Shown in pieces: positions 10,911 through 22,924 of a DNA stretch of 64,000 nt (within the stretch, counting starts at the first letter, position 1; every line of letters starts with the position of its first letter). A program made the translations under genes and the position numbers. The notes beneath the pieces are model-generated. The model saw nothing but the letters and a program-made list of their open reading frames with translations. It had not been told where the DNA came from and ran no database searches. The DNA comes from Tribonema minus (Eukaryota; Sar; Xanthophyceae; Tribonematales; Tribonemataceae). Where the stretch lies: NCBI GenBank assembly GCA_017506865.1, contig JAFCMP010000029.1:400155-464154 (forward strand), read 5' to 3'.

Positions 10911-13900
10911 TCAGGGCTCAGTAACCCCAACCCTAACCCTGAGCAGCTTGGCGCACACAGCCATCGCGTCCTGCAGACAGGAGCAACATTTACAGCGCTG
11001 TCGCATGTTAGCTGCCACGCGGTGTCAGTTGTACAGCTATGGACCAGATTCACAACAGCTCTCAGCTAACGTAAGGGTACGTTTGCTCACTGTCACGGTG
11101 TGATGCTGGCGACCACAACCTGCACTTGTGCATGTAGTGTGTGCTCCGTACATGCACGTGTTAGAGCATGTGCACTTCGAAGTATTTATTTTCACTGTTT
11201 CCGCATTATCATCTAGGGTTGTGTTCAACGCCAAGGCAGGTGCGCATTGAACGCGCAAAAGCCGTTCCGATGAGCCTCTGAGTGTGTCAGCGTTCATAGG
11301 ATGCCACAAATCCAGTGCAGCTATCTAACACATAAATTGATCTAGTCACTTATCCTCCTATATAACACCTGCACACTGCTAAACACGACATGTACTTCTC
11401 ATCTGTGACTGTGCGCTGGCTTGGCAGTGATCAGCCCACAATGGACTGCTGCCTGCATCGTCGCCTGACTAACTCAACGCAACAGAACGACATGCACCAG
11501 GGTGCTAGTAAATGCGACTGATAGAGGCAATACATACACATAAAACTGCACAACACGCAGAGGTGTGCGGGGACCGTCAAGTATGTGCGTACCTCAAGTG
11601 CTTGATTTCTGTCAACAAGCCAAATAGAGCGTACATACTGCAGCAAAGCCACTTCATGAGATGCCTGCTATCCTGAGTTTCAAGTCCTCAGCTTCAAACT
11701 GCAAGTTCAAAGCTTCGATCTGTAACCGCGCTTACCTCACATCCTCCAAATAGCCAAAATGCTTGCAACTGCGGCAGCGTCGACGTACTCATTGGCCAGG
11801 CTGTCACAGAGCAGCACAAGCAGAGAGACATAGATACAATGTAAGGGAACAAGTATTAGTATCCCCAGCACACACGCTGAAGTAGCACCTGGTGAATTGA
11901 AGCGACATTCACTTGCACGATGAGAAATGAGTTGTCAGCGTGCTGACAACCTGCTGTCACGGGTTGAAACAACGCTGTCCATTGTCGCAAAGTAGCTGAA
12001 GCGTGCAAGACTGTTTTGCACGTACAGTAGCAGAAGAGACCGGGACTAATGCCGCCATCACCATTGCCAGATCTTTGAACGTACTGGCCCTGACCTGCAT
12101 GGTGAATATACCTCGACGTTGACCCCAGCCGTCAGGCTAGGGTTGAGTTCAACGCCAAGGCAAATGCGCTTTAAATACTCGAAGCCCATTCCGGAGAGTT
12201 CTGGAGAGCGTATCACCACTTGTCAGTTGCCACCAACCAGTGCCGCTTCCTAGTACACACTAGATCATAGTTGAAACTGTCACTGACGCTCCCATGGTCA
12301 TCATTACACACAGCGCAGCACAACAAGCGCACCTGTCCAGCAGCCACTCCGCGATTTCATCATTCATCAGCCCCTCATCCACCTGTAGCAATAGAAGGAC
12401 ATGCATGCATGGCGCCCATGTGGACACTCAAAAAGCAGGATGCACGTGATCTGCATGATGTCAAGAGGCTCCGGTTGATAATGAGTTTTCAGAACGAACA
12501 CGTGATAGACTCACACCCTGACATATGTTGTACGCAGAGTCTTTGACAGTCCCCAGAGAAGGGCCAACACAGCCCAACATTTGGTTGTCGGTTTTCTGGA
12601 TGATTGTACGACGCAATCTGCACATGTCGTACCAATGAAACATTCACATTGGCTGTACGAGCATCGCGCAAAGCCGGTCCATGAATTGACTCCATGTGGC
12701 ACTGTTCCTACATACATTGTTGCTACAACGACGCTGTTGCAGCAGCACAAGCGAGGTCAGCACAGCATGGGAATGTACTGACTCCATGCAGCACTGTTCT
12801 ACATCGTGAGCAAAGCTGTTGCAGCAGCGCAAGCGACGCCAGCACGCCACGGGCATGTCGTGTCAACAACACATCGATATCACTTGCCTGCATGGCGATT
12901 ATTGCAGGCTCAAATGAGGTCCAGGCTGCAGCGAGGACCATGCCGCTGTCGAACTTGACTTCCACCCAGTCATTGTAGACGCGCAGCACTGTGCCCGTGC
13001 GGTGCGTGCGCGTGTGCGTGACCTGATGTGCGACCAAGAAAAGAGGCACTGTTAGAGCCGCAAATTGGTGTCTGCTTTGACTCGTGGTCGCAAGCCAGAA
13101 ACTCTATCCGTGGTCGTTGGTGCACTAGCCTGTCGACAGCAGCAGAGGCCTGAGCATGCAGTCAAGTGCAACCTGAAGTTTAGAGGAGTAAGCTGAAGTG
13201 ACAGCAGGAGCAGCTGGTACGCGTGCGCAATGGAACCGGCGCATGTCAACTTCAACTTTTCATGCAGTCACCAGTTGCAGACTGGTTTAATTTTCTCAAA
13301 AGTAGTCACTCACGCGTGTGCCAATGAAGTCCAGCAGCGGCACAGGTCTCACAGCAACGTCCATCAGCAGCTGTGACCAGTCGAGGCTGTAGTCGTCATA
13401 GCTTGACGCTGATGTCTCAGCCAACTGCGGCGCGGGAGTGGGAATTACCAGGTCTGAGAGGTAGAACGAAGCGCAGAGGACAAGTCAGCATACAGCTTGA
13501 AGCTCGTACATTTCTCAACAGAGCGTGATGAGCAGTGATGTGATTGACAGCCGGTTGATGCACAAAGCCTGAGCACAGTGATGACCGCGGCACTCGTCTG
13601 CCGCAGAATTTTAATGACGGTGAGGACTGATTTGGGCTGTCAATGTGTGGCGTGCAAATTGAGGTGTGTGCCGTGCAAATTGAGGTGCACCACGCGCTGC
13701 GAGACATTTCTGCATACTTCAAGTGTTGATTGGGGTACTTCAAGCAGGCACCGTCAGAACAAGCAGCATCTTCACAAAACGGCTAATTCCCAAACGATTT
13801 CAGGATCTAAATGAAGAAGCTTTAAATAACAAAACTGCGAAATACTGCATGTATGTAGTACTATCACCAGAGCTTCTATACTGCTGATGCCATGTGCGGT

Positions 13901-16395
13901 GGCTTCAGCCTCAATCATTATGCTGAATCATATTCAGATCAGATCCAGCACAAATATTCATGCATGCCCGATGTGAATTACTTGCAAACTTCGAAATTAT
14001 GTCTGCACCGAAAAGATTGTTGCCGTTGCCATGCATTATTGCAACTTCAAGTTCACCTGCAGGGGCTGGATGCCCCAGGGCAAGACGCCGTCGAACTTCA
14101 CACACTTTCTCTCCATCGGGGCGGTGCCCATGCTCGGGAGCGTCACGCTTAGCTTTCTTCGCGCCTCGAAAAAGTCCTGGACATAGAAAATTGGGGGAGT
14201 GGGGGGGGGGCAGAGGGGGATGAAAGTGTCACGGACCATTCAAGTGCATGGCCTCTCAAATACGCTGAAGCCTCGTCTTCAAGACGCACAATATGGTCGT
14301 AACATGCAAGGAGACCTATGGCATTTGTTGTCCATTTACTGTGACAGTTGAGTGCCCAGAAAGAGCCACCAAACATGTATAGCGCACATGACATCTCGCC
14401 AATAGGGGCTAAGGCGCATGATTACTTTGACCTTGCTCTCTGCCTACTAGTGGCTGGCGCATCCTTGTAGGAGCCGATTTAGTATCTGGGCATGCCTCAA
14501 TTCACAAACTTCAAGGAGAGGGTAGCTCGGAGAGCACACGGAGGGCTTTGAACGAGTGCAAGGCGCATGATTTTGGAAAGACTATTATAATAGTCTACGC
14601 AAACAAGCATGCTCTTGCTAACGTGATTGAGCATCCACAATGCATGGGATGTATGGCAACAGAGCATCGGCTATGCTCAATACGACTCTTAAAAAAAAAA
14701 AATGTATGATAATCTGAAGCACTCATCATTTGAGCTCAAAACAACACATTCGAGGCAGTGCAGCATCGTCGATTTGATTCACAGTAGCTGGCATGAAGCA
14801 ATGCACTCACCCTCGTTCTCCTTGTTGGAGCAATCGGCTAGCTGCTCATCTGCACAGAATTTGGGACAGGAAGTTCAACGGCGACAATAATTGAGGGGGA
14901 TCAGCGAATTCCAAACTGCATGCACTTTGCACGTGGAAGCTGCTGCAGCCATTGCCACTGGTAGGAATGCGCAACGCAACGCACCTGGCCGTCCACGCAA
15001 TGCTTTGTGAGTGGGCAAGTGCAGCAGTGCATTGCTTACAGTGGACAGGCAGCGACAAACGAGCACGACAAGCAATGCAAGACTATCATCCTCGGCTGGC
15101 TTGCTGTCGCGTGACTGCCTTGCAAGCATACCACACAGAACATGAGGTACCGCCAGGCTATTTGCGTCGAAGTGACTGATGAAGATATTCATGCAATGAA
15201 TGAGGACTTACCATGGTGCGCGCTTGCGCATGGCGGTGACATGGCATGGCCTAGCCCATGCCTAGTGCGGTCAGTGGCCGCCAGTGCGATGCGCCTGGCT
15301 TTCGGCGTGAAGTACATCCTGCTGGTGAGTCCTTGCTGCAGGTTGAAGAGAGCAACAAAATACTTGGTCAGGGAGGGCGAAAGCCAAGCTGTCCTGCAAA
15401 AACTGGATTGATCAAGAGGTGTGCAAGCAGGGGCCAGGCGTGGGGCTTACCTAAGCTGCTTGGGTCTATCAGCAATGCGCCAGGTTGACGTAACGCGTGG
15501 TGTGCGACTGAAGGCCCATCATGATCAACCCAACTGCAGAGCTGCTAACTACGCTAAGCTGCAAGCATCACAGCATTTGACACTGCTCGCAACTGGATGC
15601 ATTCATCCAAGGATGGGACACGCTCGTGCAAGCATGCTGTCCTGCAGCAACTGAATCAACAGCTTCTATGTACATGTTTGTAGCAGGGGGCCGAGCGCTT
15701 ACCTAAGTCGCGCGAGTCGATCAGGAGTGCGCCAAGTGAGCTTTATGCGTGGAGTGCGAGAGTGAAGGCGCATCGTCGATGACCTGCCAAAACCACTAAG
15801 GGAACGTTCGGAGCTGCGTAGAGCTGTTTTGGAGACTAAAGCCTTGAAATTTTGCCAAGTGGAGATGAAGTTTTGGGGGGTTGAGAAGTGCAACGGTTGT
15901 TTGTCGTGGTGGCCTACGCAAAGGCAGCCTTGACATGCTCTATTACTGTAGTGCCAGGACGCTAGGGCAGCGGCAAACAATCTTCCGGTCTCTCATGACG
16001 AGCAGCGGCTGTGTGAGGCGACAGGGGGCATACAGGTGCCGTATCTGCAATCAGAGAGCATAGAAGCGCATGCGCTGCACTTGCGTGAGCCTCATGACTG
16101 GGCTGCGCAGTCAACTCTGCCACTCGTTGTTGTTCATGTACATATGTATGCTCCCAGCGATCAGAGTGAAGGCGTACACCAGATGCAATAACCTCTCCTG
16201 GAATGCTCAGGATGACTGAAACGTGTGACAGGCTGCACGCTCGGTACACCGGCCGGAAACGCAGCAGTGCTCGAAGTCGGCGCCGGTTCTTGGTGGCACG
16301 TCAATGGTGACATGTGATGCAAACCGCTGTGCAGCACTCAGATTCAAGTTGTACCAAACTACCATGCACAGATGCCAGTACATCACTGCAGCCAT
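10911..16395 (-). CDS. Unknown secreted or membrane protein, paralog 2 of the tandem pair
   Basis: Minus-strand exons: a possible first exon 16395..~16250 (hydrophobic start MAAVMYWHLCMVVWYNLN, then Cys-containing RFASHVTIDVPPRTGADF), 15740..15703 (LGALLIDSRDL), 15331..15212 (MYFTPKARRIALAAT), 14849..14811 (EQLADCSNKENE), 14176..14057 (DFFEARRKLS), 13453..13314 (LVIPTPAPQLAETS), 13022..12888 (RTGTVLRVYNDWVEVKFDSG), 12595..12517 (KTDNQMLGCVGPSLG), 12200..12112 (ELSGMGFEYLKRICLGVELN) and 10970..10911 (DAMAVCAKLL, stop). Phases agree from 15740 to 14811 and from 13453 to 10911; the segment between 14811 and 13453 lacks at least one exon. The exon at 13022..12888 uses a GC donor. The last exon runs into a TTAGGG-like tract. 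The family is not recognised. The Cys-rich start and VxVxFDxG motif suggest an extracellular or SH3-like fold, an inference only. Confidence 0.5.
15421..15760 (-). repeat. Tandem copy of an exon with its donor in paralog 2
   Basis: The exon at 15740..15703 (LIDSRDL, then GTAAGC) has a decayed downstream copy at about 15500-15425. That copy keeps the GTAAGC donor but carries stops in the coding frame. The flanking text (GAAGGC, CATCATGATCAAC against CATCGTCGATGACC) is duplicated as well. Confidence 0.6.
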
Positions 16396-17106
16396 TGGCA
16401 GATTCTACTTGGAAGAAGTAAGCACTATCACCGTCAGGGCATGTCTAGATATTATGCAGCAGACATTTTCCAAGTAATACTATACACACTGCAGGCCAAG
16501 CAGCAGGCACACACAAACGCAATACCTGGAGCAGTCGCAGTCACAGGTCTTTTCTATATAATTGTGAAATGTGTGCAACTGTCATAAATGGCAATCCCGG
16601 GCCGCCGTCTGTATCCACTAGCCTGTTCTCTCGTCATCGCGCGCATCACGCGTGCACACGGGCGCCGCCGGGCGCCTTTGTCTCCGAAGGGGCTTTGGGC
16701 TGAAGCTTGAAGCTGCAGCGCACGGTGCCACTCAGTCAGAGCACAGCTGAAGTACTCAGCAGCCAACCACGCATGTGAAACCCTACATGATCGTCCGTCA
16801 GTGCCCCTGTGAGTGGGGCCGGCTCACTGTTTCAGACGCACTGGCTCACAGGCGGTGCCCCCTCCACTCCCCCTGTGCGCCAGTAGCTACTTCAAAGTAT
16901 GCGATTTCAATTCAATTTTGCTCTGGTAAAGTAAGACTCCGCTACGTGCGGTGGTGGCCCTCCGGCATCTAGCGTGCGACGGGATATGTAGGGCCCAAGC
17001 CGCTCCCATCGTAAAAGAAACGTGCGAGGGCGTCAGCGGCGCACTGAGCACGGAAGCGCTGACGACGACGTATGCGCAAGTGCGTGTGCGTGCGCGCGGC
17101 GCCGCG
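16396..17106. other. No supported gene
   Basis: Intergenic stretch between the 5' end of paralog 2 and the stop codon of the NiCoT-like gene, both on the minus strand. It presumably holds the promoter of paralog 2 and the 3' UTR of the NiCoT-like gene. No coding motif or repeat was seen. Confidence 0.35.
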
Positions 17107-20100
17107 CTAACCGAATATGTCTAGGTGGCCCGTCAAACCGAGCGCGAGCCACACGACGCCGACGCACATGCTGAGCACTGAGCTGGCCACGTTGAGCCAG
17201 TACCTGCGAGGAGAAATGGGGGGGGGGAGAGCGAGGATTGGGTGTGAGAGCACTGTACTCCAGACTGCAGACGGCTGATGATGGCACGTCGCTCTTGAGG
17301 TGCATGAAGTGCGGCACTGTGAACGGTGACGCACCAACGCCAGGGCTGATACGCTTTTGAGACCTGCGGACCAGATTGAAACCCACAGCAAACCAGTCAA
17401 ATTGAATTGAATGCGCAGTGCGTGAGGCTGCTGCATCTGGCTGCTCGCTGTGCATGCCGTCGCTGGAGGCGTCGATGCAACGGGTGCGGCACGAGGGCGG
17501 TAGGGCAGTCTCCAAGCTGTTGAGCGCAGCGCAGGTTTTTCATGCGAGTCTTAACCCCAATTTCAGATCCTAACCCTGAGCTATTTGAGCTGTGTGCCTC
17601 ACTTGGGCCGCTGTGACACGCAAATTGGCTAAGCACTGCAATGGGCTCTTAACGTCAGTGGGCCTGCCATTGGGATGCCGTGACGCATGCAATCATGCGG
17701 CCATACATGCATACTGCGCAGGCTACAAAGAGCGTCTCTTCGATCGCTGAACCGCAGCGGTCACAGGGGGGGGGGGCAGATAGCTGGCCCTTGTGGGGGT
17801 TGCTTCGCATTTTCAAACTCAAGTACCGGGAGCGTTCAAGCCGTACGAAACGCTTTTTGGCTTGCCTGCATGTGATTGCCACAGCGCCTTGTTGCGGTCT
17901 GCAGAGGCCAGATGTCAAAGATCAAACCCAACATAAACAGTGCAAGCACAACCCTCTGTGGCAGCCCTGGAGCTTGACTTTAAGTGTGCAACAGCGAATC
18001 TCACTTCTTTATTGGCGTGGGCGTCGCTCTGCCGCTGATCTCCCCGTACACCGCAGCAAAGACGCCTGCGCGAGCCACGCACATGGGGGGGGGGGGGGGG
18101 ACAGCATTCATGAGACATGGGTAGGTATGTAGGTGAGGTGCCATATTCGTACGTGAGATAACGAGGCCGTCGCCATGCAGCGCGGCACAACGTTGTGTGT
18201 GGTAAATTGTCAATGGGTAGGTATGCTGCACATAGTCTGCAAAGTCGTCAACGGAAGCCATTGGAATGCCCAGACGTGTCTCCAAGCCAGTAAGGCACGG
18301 CTTGCCGTGCTGCACTTGGGTGAGCGACATTACATTTCACCATTTCGCGCGCGCTGGCGGGCAAGGCTGCGCAGCGCTCTGCCAACCCAACCGCCTACGC
18401 GCCAACGCAGCGCCCGCAAGCACTTGCGCGTTGTTACGCCGCAGGCGGCGGCGCCCCAATGCATACCCATGTACCCCCCATCATACGCATTGGTTTGGCA
18501 GTGGAAGACGCTGAGGGGGGGGGGGGGGGGGGGGACGTTGCGCGTGCACGCTCCTCAGAGATCCTCAACGCGATGTTCGCGCACGGGCAGGTGACCTCGG
18601 CGCGCAACTGACCCATAGTGGCAGTGCTCGGCGCACTGTTTATTTTCTTTCCGTGCCGCCTCAACGCTCAGCTCGCCCATCACAGCAGCGCTCGCCAGCT
18701 CGTCCGCCGCGGCGCTGCGCGGCGCACGCTTCCGCACAGCTGACATCAACGCTCAGCCCGCACCCATCGCGGCAGGGCACAGCGCGCGCAGCGCGGCCTC
18801 GCTGCGAATCAGCTCAATCCCCCCCCCCGCCCCGCCCCCCCCCCCCCCCCAGCGTGCGGCGGCCAGCGCGCGGCGTGGCTTTCTTAGTTGTGAGTATTTG
18901 TGGTCTGACAATTCCCACCACAGTACCGGCTACAGCCGACTTTACTACGACCACGGCTCCCACCACAGGACCGGCAACGCCCGGCTATTACTACATGATA
19001 TTTGACAGTTGTGCGTGCACCCTGCCTCAGCGCTCGGCGCTCTCACCCATCGTGGCCGTGCTCGCCGCGCAGAAGCACGCCAGGTACGCCACGCTCTGCC
19101 CCGTGCTGTCCAGCGAGTGCGCGGTGCTGACACTGCGGCAGTGCTCTCCAGCAAGACCGCAGTGCTGACACTGCGGCAAAAGCGCGCCACGCATGCATCG
19201 CGGCGCAGCGCTCAGCTCTCTCACCCATCGTGGCCGTGCTCGCCGCGCAGAAGCACGCCAGGTACGCCACGCTCTGCCCCGTGCTGTCCAGCGAGACCGC
19301 CGGCAGAACCCCCAGCACCCCCCCCGGTCCCGCCGCCCCGTGCACGACCCCCACGCCGAACGCCAGCAGCCGCTGCGCAGTGGCGCCCTCCAGCGTCAGG
19401 GCGGCGCAGGCGCGCTGCCGCCGCTTGCGAGGGGGCGCGTTCGCCGCGGCGCCGCCGCTGCCTCGGTCGTCGTCGTCGCTGACGGCGGCAGCGGCGGTGA
19501 GAGGCGCGTCCAAGCCAGGCAGCACGCTGCGCGGGGCGCAAGGGGGGCAGTGAGCGGAAGCATGAAGCGGAGCCGTGGCGGCAGTGCAGCGACGCGGAGC
19601 GGTGTGCGTGTGTAGCGGGTTCCGGCGGTGTCCAGACGCAGGCCGGGCGCGGCACTGCGCCGGTGAATGGCAAACATCATGATAGAATCACTACGCACAA
19701 GCCTCAAGCAGCCTACCCCAAACATCCAGGGGAGCACCACGCGCTCCCTCGTGACTGCGCGCACATTGCAGTGTGCTTTCCGCACCCGCACGTGCATCAT
19801 CTGAGCACTGCTGCGATGCGCCTCGAATTTCCCTACCTGCATACCCTGTCCAACCGGATCTACCCTACCCTCGCTGCCGCATCAGCCGCCGCATCAGGTG
19901 GTGCAGCAATGTTCTCATGGGGTGCTGCGAAGCGGACGCGCGCTGCTAAAATTCAACTTGAAAGTTTCACGCGCACTCAGGGGGGGGCACCTCTTCCCTT
20001 TGCAGGGTGCTACCGTGCTCATGGGAATGCGGTATGGGACTCACCTGCCGTGCACCGCTGCCATGATTGCGGAGTGCGATGTGATCTGCACCTCGGGGTC

Positions 20101-22513
20101 ATCGGCAACATCTGCGGGAGAGCGGACGAGAACGACAAAAAAGTCAGCACCTCGCCTTCTCTCTGGCAACTGCAAGGGAGGGACAGCGTGCCTTCGTAAA
20201 CACTGCGATGGTCGGAGAGTGCCGGTGACTTGCAATGGGTGCGCGCATGCTTGACCTACAGTGTACTACATACAGTTACAACAGTTACGCTGCGCTTCTT
20301 TTCAGGCAACGCCCATGTTTGTGCCAAACTGAGATACGCTCACGACTTCAATGGCAGTGTGATGCACAGTCTACAACAGTCAGATATGAGGCCCCGACCA
20401 AATATCTCAAGATGCCGCAAGCATCTCTTTCCTCAGGCAGTACTCGTACTTGTGCCCAAGGAAATGTGCGTGATGCTTCAATTGCAGGGTACTAGAGGTA
20501 CAACTCTTAGACGTGCTGCCACGACCACGTTTGATGTCAGACAATTCTTATAGGTTGTGCTGCTGTTAGGGCGCACGCATGCTTCATTTGCAGAGCACTT
20601 GAAGTACATCAGATTTTCAAAATAGCACGCATGTGCAGTGTACTTGAGCACTACAGTTACAACAGTCACAACGGTTACGTTGTGGCGTCACCTTTCTTCT
20701 CGGGTGCGGGAGACAGCCCCGCCTCCGCCTCCGCCTGTCGCGCACATGCATGGCCAAGAATCAGCGGTGTCAGACCAGGCATCAACAAAGAAAGCTTCCC
20801 CCCCGCGGTCTAGTCATCAACCCCCCATACCAAGACGAGACCAGTCAAGCTGGCTCCCCCTCCCTCCCCCCCCTATCTAGGCATGACCCCCCCCCCCCGA
20901 AGAAATCAAGCAAAGGAAGTGAACGCAAGCAGCAGCCAGTGGCAGGGCCACGACCAGTGTTGCCACAAAGTGAATGGCAGCAGTGAAAACCCTTTTCCCC
21001 CCAAGAAATTGGCATAAGTGACACCTGGTCATCATATTGACCAGAGGGCTTCTGCCAGTTGGCGCCCGAAACTTGCACAGGAACGTTCTGAAGTGTAGGG
21101 GTTCCAAGGGGCGCGCCACTGTATCAGAAGTTGGGTGTAGGGTAACTTCAACATCACCCAGCGAATGTAACAGCAAATGTGACAGTCCATGCCTTTGCAG
21201 CACCCGCAAGAGCACAAGCCTCCCGCTGTTGCACACTGCAAGCATGGAGCGCCACCTGACCTCCATGAATGAGAGCGCCAGCGAGTGAAGCCGCAACGGT
21301 GAATCGCGTCGGTGATGCACCCCTCGTCGTCAGCACCAGCACGCAGATGGAAGGCAGCACGACTTCGAGCTATCACTCAAGATGCCACGGCGGAGGCTGC
21401 CCTGTTCACTTCTCAGCACAAAGTGGCTGAAATGGAGCGTAGCATGAGTCCGTACTGTGACATCGCAGCGACTGAAACCGCAATGACAGCGGTGCAATTG
21501 TTTTTCATTGGCATACATACCTCCGCTGCCGCGCGTTGCCGCCGCAGCACCACGCCCGCGCGCCGCAGCCCCCACAGCCCCAGCAGTATCAGCACGACGC
21601 CGACAATCAAGTCTCCGTATCTGCAATCAGCAGGGGGACAGGAGGGGGTGTCACAGCGGCACAGCAGCGCTCAATGCACGCGGCCCTTTTACGCGGCAAA
21701 AGCATCAGCACACGCGTTCGTGCAACAGCAGTGGTGAGGTTGGACGGGCCAGGGCTGCAGTACGCTCGCCGGCCGGCATCATACGACTGCCCGCTCCTTG
21801 TGCGCCTCGACCTCTTTTTGAACTCGAGGTGTGCAGCAACGCACTCAATGGATTGGGCCAGCAGTGCTTCAATGGGAGGAGTAGAGGATGCCACCTGCTG
21901 CATCAATGTGGCGACTGCAACAAATCAGAGATCAACAGGTATGTCGTTCAGGTATGTCGTTTGTCGCACGTTGTGTGAGTCAATGGGAGGGTAGTGGGCG
22001 GGCGCGTGTGCATGTTTCACGGCAGCGTGCTGCTGCCTGCTGGTAGCACCTGAACGAGCCTGCCGATCGGCAATATTGGCGTTGTAACCTCCTGCAGCGG
22101 CAGACCAGATGCGCATGCATCTTTCTTTCATCTCCATCATGTGACAATGCGCAAGCGCACAGGTTGCACAAGCGAGCTTGCATGCACTCGGCTGATGAGA
22201 TGTCATGTTTCACAGCACACGCTGCTGCTGAGCTGCTACCAGCATGCGAGCAGAAGCACGATTAGCACAGCACTCACTTTCCGATCTGGTCCAGGTCGAT
22301 CTTGTTCTTCAGCGACAGGAAGAGCGCAGCGACGAAGAGGAGACCGGAGGCGTGTCCCAGGCCCCAGCGAACGCCTAGGCCGAAAGCTTTCCACCCCCCT
22401 CCCGCAGCTAGAGTGGCGAGCACGCTCATGTGGTCAGGCCCTGTGACCACGTGCAGAAGCCCGAACAGAAGGCCCGTGCCACACAGCCATCCCCAGCTCG
22501 GACCGTCCGCCAT
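17107..22513 (-). CDS. NiCoT/UreH-like multi-pass membrane transporter
   Basis: Minus-strand exons 22513..22278, 21620..21521, (one unseen), 20111..20045, 19526..19225, 18065..18005 and 17203..17107 (TAG stop). Phases agree at every join except 21521 to 20111, where an exon of length 1 mod 3 is required. The start is at MADGPSWGW. The first exon gives [18 protein letters not shown] and [14 protein letters not shown], the hallmark of the HoxN/HupN/NixA-UreH transporter group. The spacing is H-x5-DH, against H-x4-DH in classical NiCoT. The next exon is a helix ([17 protein letters not shown]). The exon at 19526..19225 has an acidic loop (DDDD) and [19 protein letters not shown] with [14 protein letters not shown]. 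The following one has [12 protein letters not shown], and the last exon a C-terminal helix ([17 protein letters not shown]). Likely role: export or import of Ni/Co or a related metal. Substrate and membrane are unknown. Confidence 0.75.
18084..18100 (-). promoter_or_regulatory. Homopolymer C tract upstream of a minus-strand acceptor
   Basis: A plus-strand G run reads as C on the coding strand and ends about 20 bases before CTCGCGCAG and the VFAAVYGE exon. A similar run at 17219-17228 precedes the last exon of the same gene. Confidence 0.5.
19030..19300 (-). repeat. Duplicated exon end plus donor in the NiCoT-like gene
   Basis: The end of exon 19526..19225 ([16 protein letters not shown] plus GTGAGAG) is repeated almost intact about 185 bp downstream, at 19125-19030. 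Further ragged traces (CTGTGATGGGCGAGC) lie near 18690. This is the same downstream echo seen in the plus-strand genes, in the direction of transcription of this gene. Confidence 0.7.
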
Positions 22514-22924
22514 GCTGCGGGCGCCGCGCAAAGCGCCGCAGCGGCGCACAGCCTGATGTGTCAGCAAGGTCAGAAAATATTCCCTGCCGAAAGCAGTTGC
22601 GCAAATTTCCCGCACAAGGCAAAACCGTTGTCTAGAGCAGCAGCAAGGCTTGCTCAGAGATCTGCTGTTGGTTGGATCTGATCTGGTACACACAAGCGCC
22701 AAGACACGTGAGACGGCGCAGCCAGAACGGCGCAGGTCAGTGCTCAGCTATAGACGACTGCTATTTGTCTGCAATGCTTTGCGTCTTCTCTCCTGCTTAC
22801 GTTAAACCGCAGGAGATGGATTTGGTTTTGGTGGGATCTCTCACGCTGAAGTGCAAGTTCTTGCAGTTGAGTCCTTGAAGTGCCGGTTGTGAAGTTTGCG
22901 CAGAAGCCTTAAGGCAAAGCCGCC
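22514..22924. promoter_or_regulatory. Shared divergent promoter region
   Basis: About 410 bp separate the start codons of the NiCoT-like gene (minus) and the PPR gene (plus). No TATA box or other motif was identified with confidence. A minus-strand reading frame continues upstream of the chosen NiCoT-like ATG to about 22702, so a longer N-terminus is possible. Confidence 0.5.

Noticed and set aside
11741-11800. Possible exon reading LANEYVDAAAVASILAIWR in paralog 2
   Set aside because: The acceptor and GTGAGG donor look fair, but its phases conflict with the neighbouring exons, which join without it.
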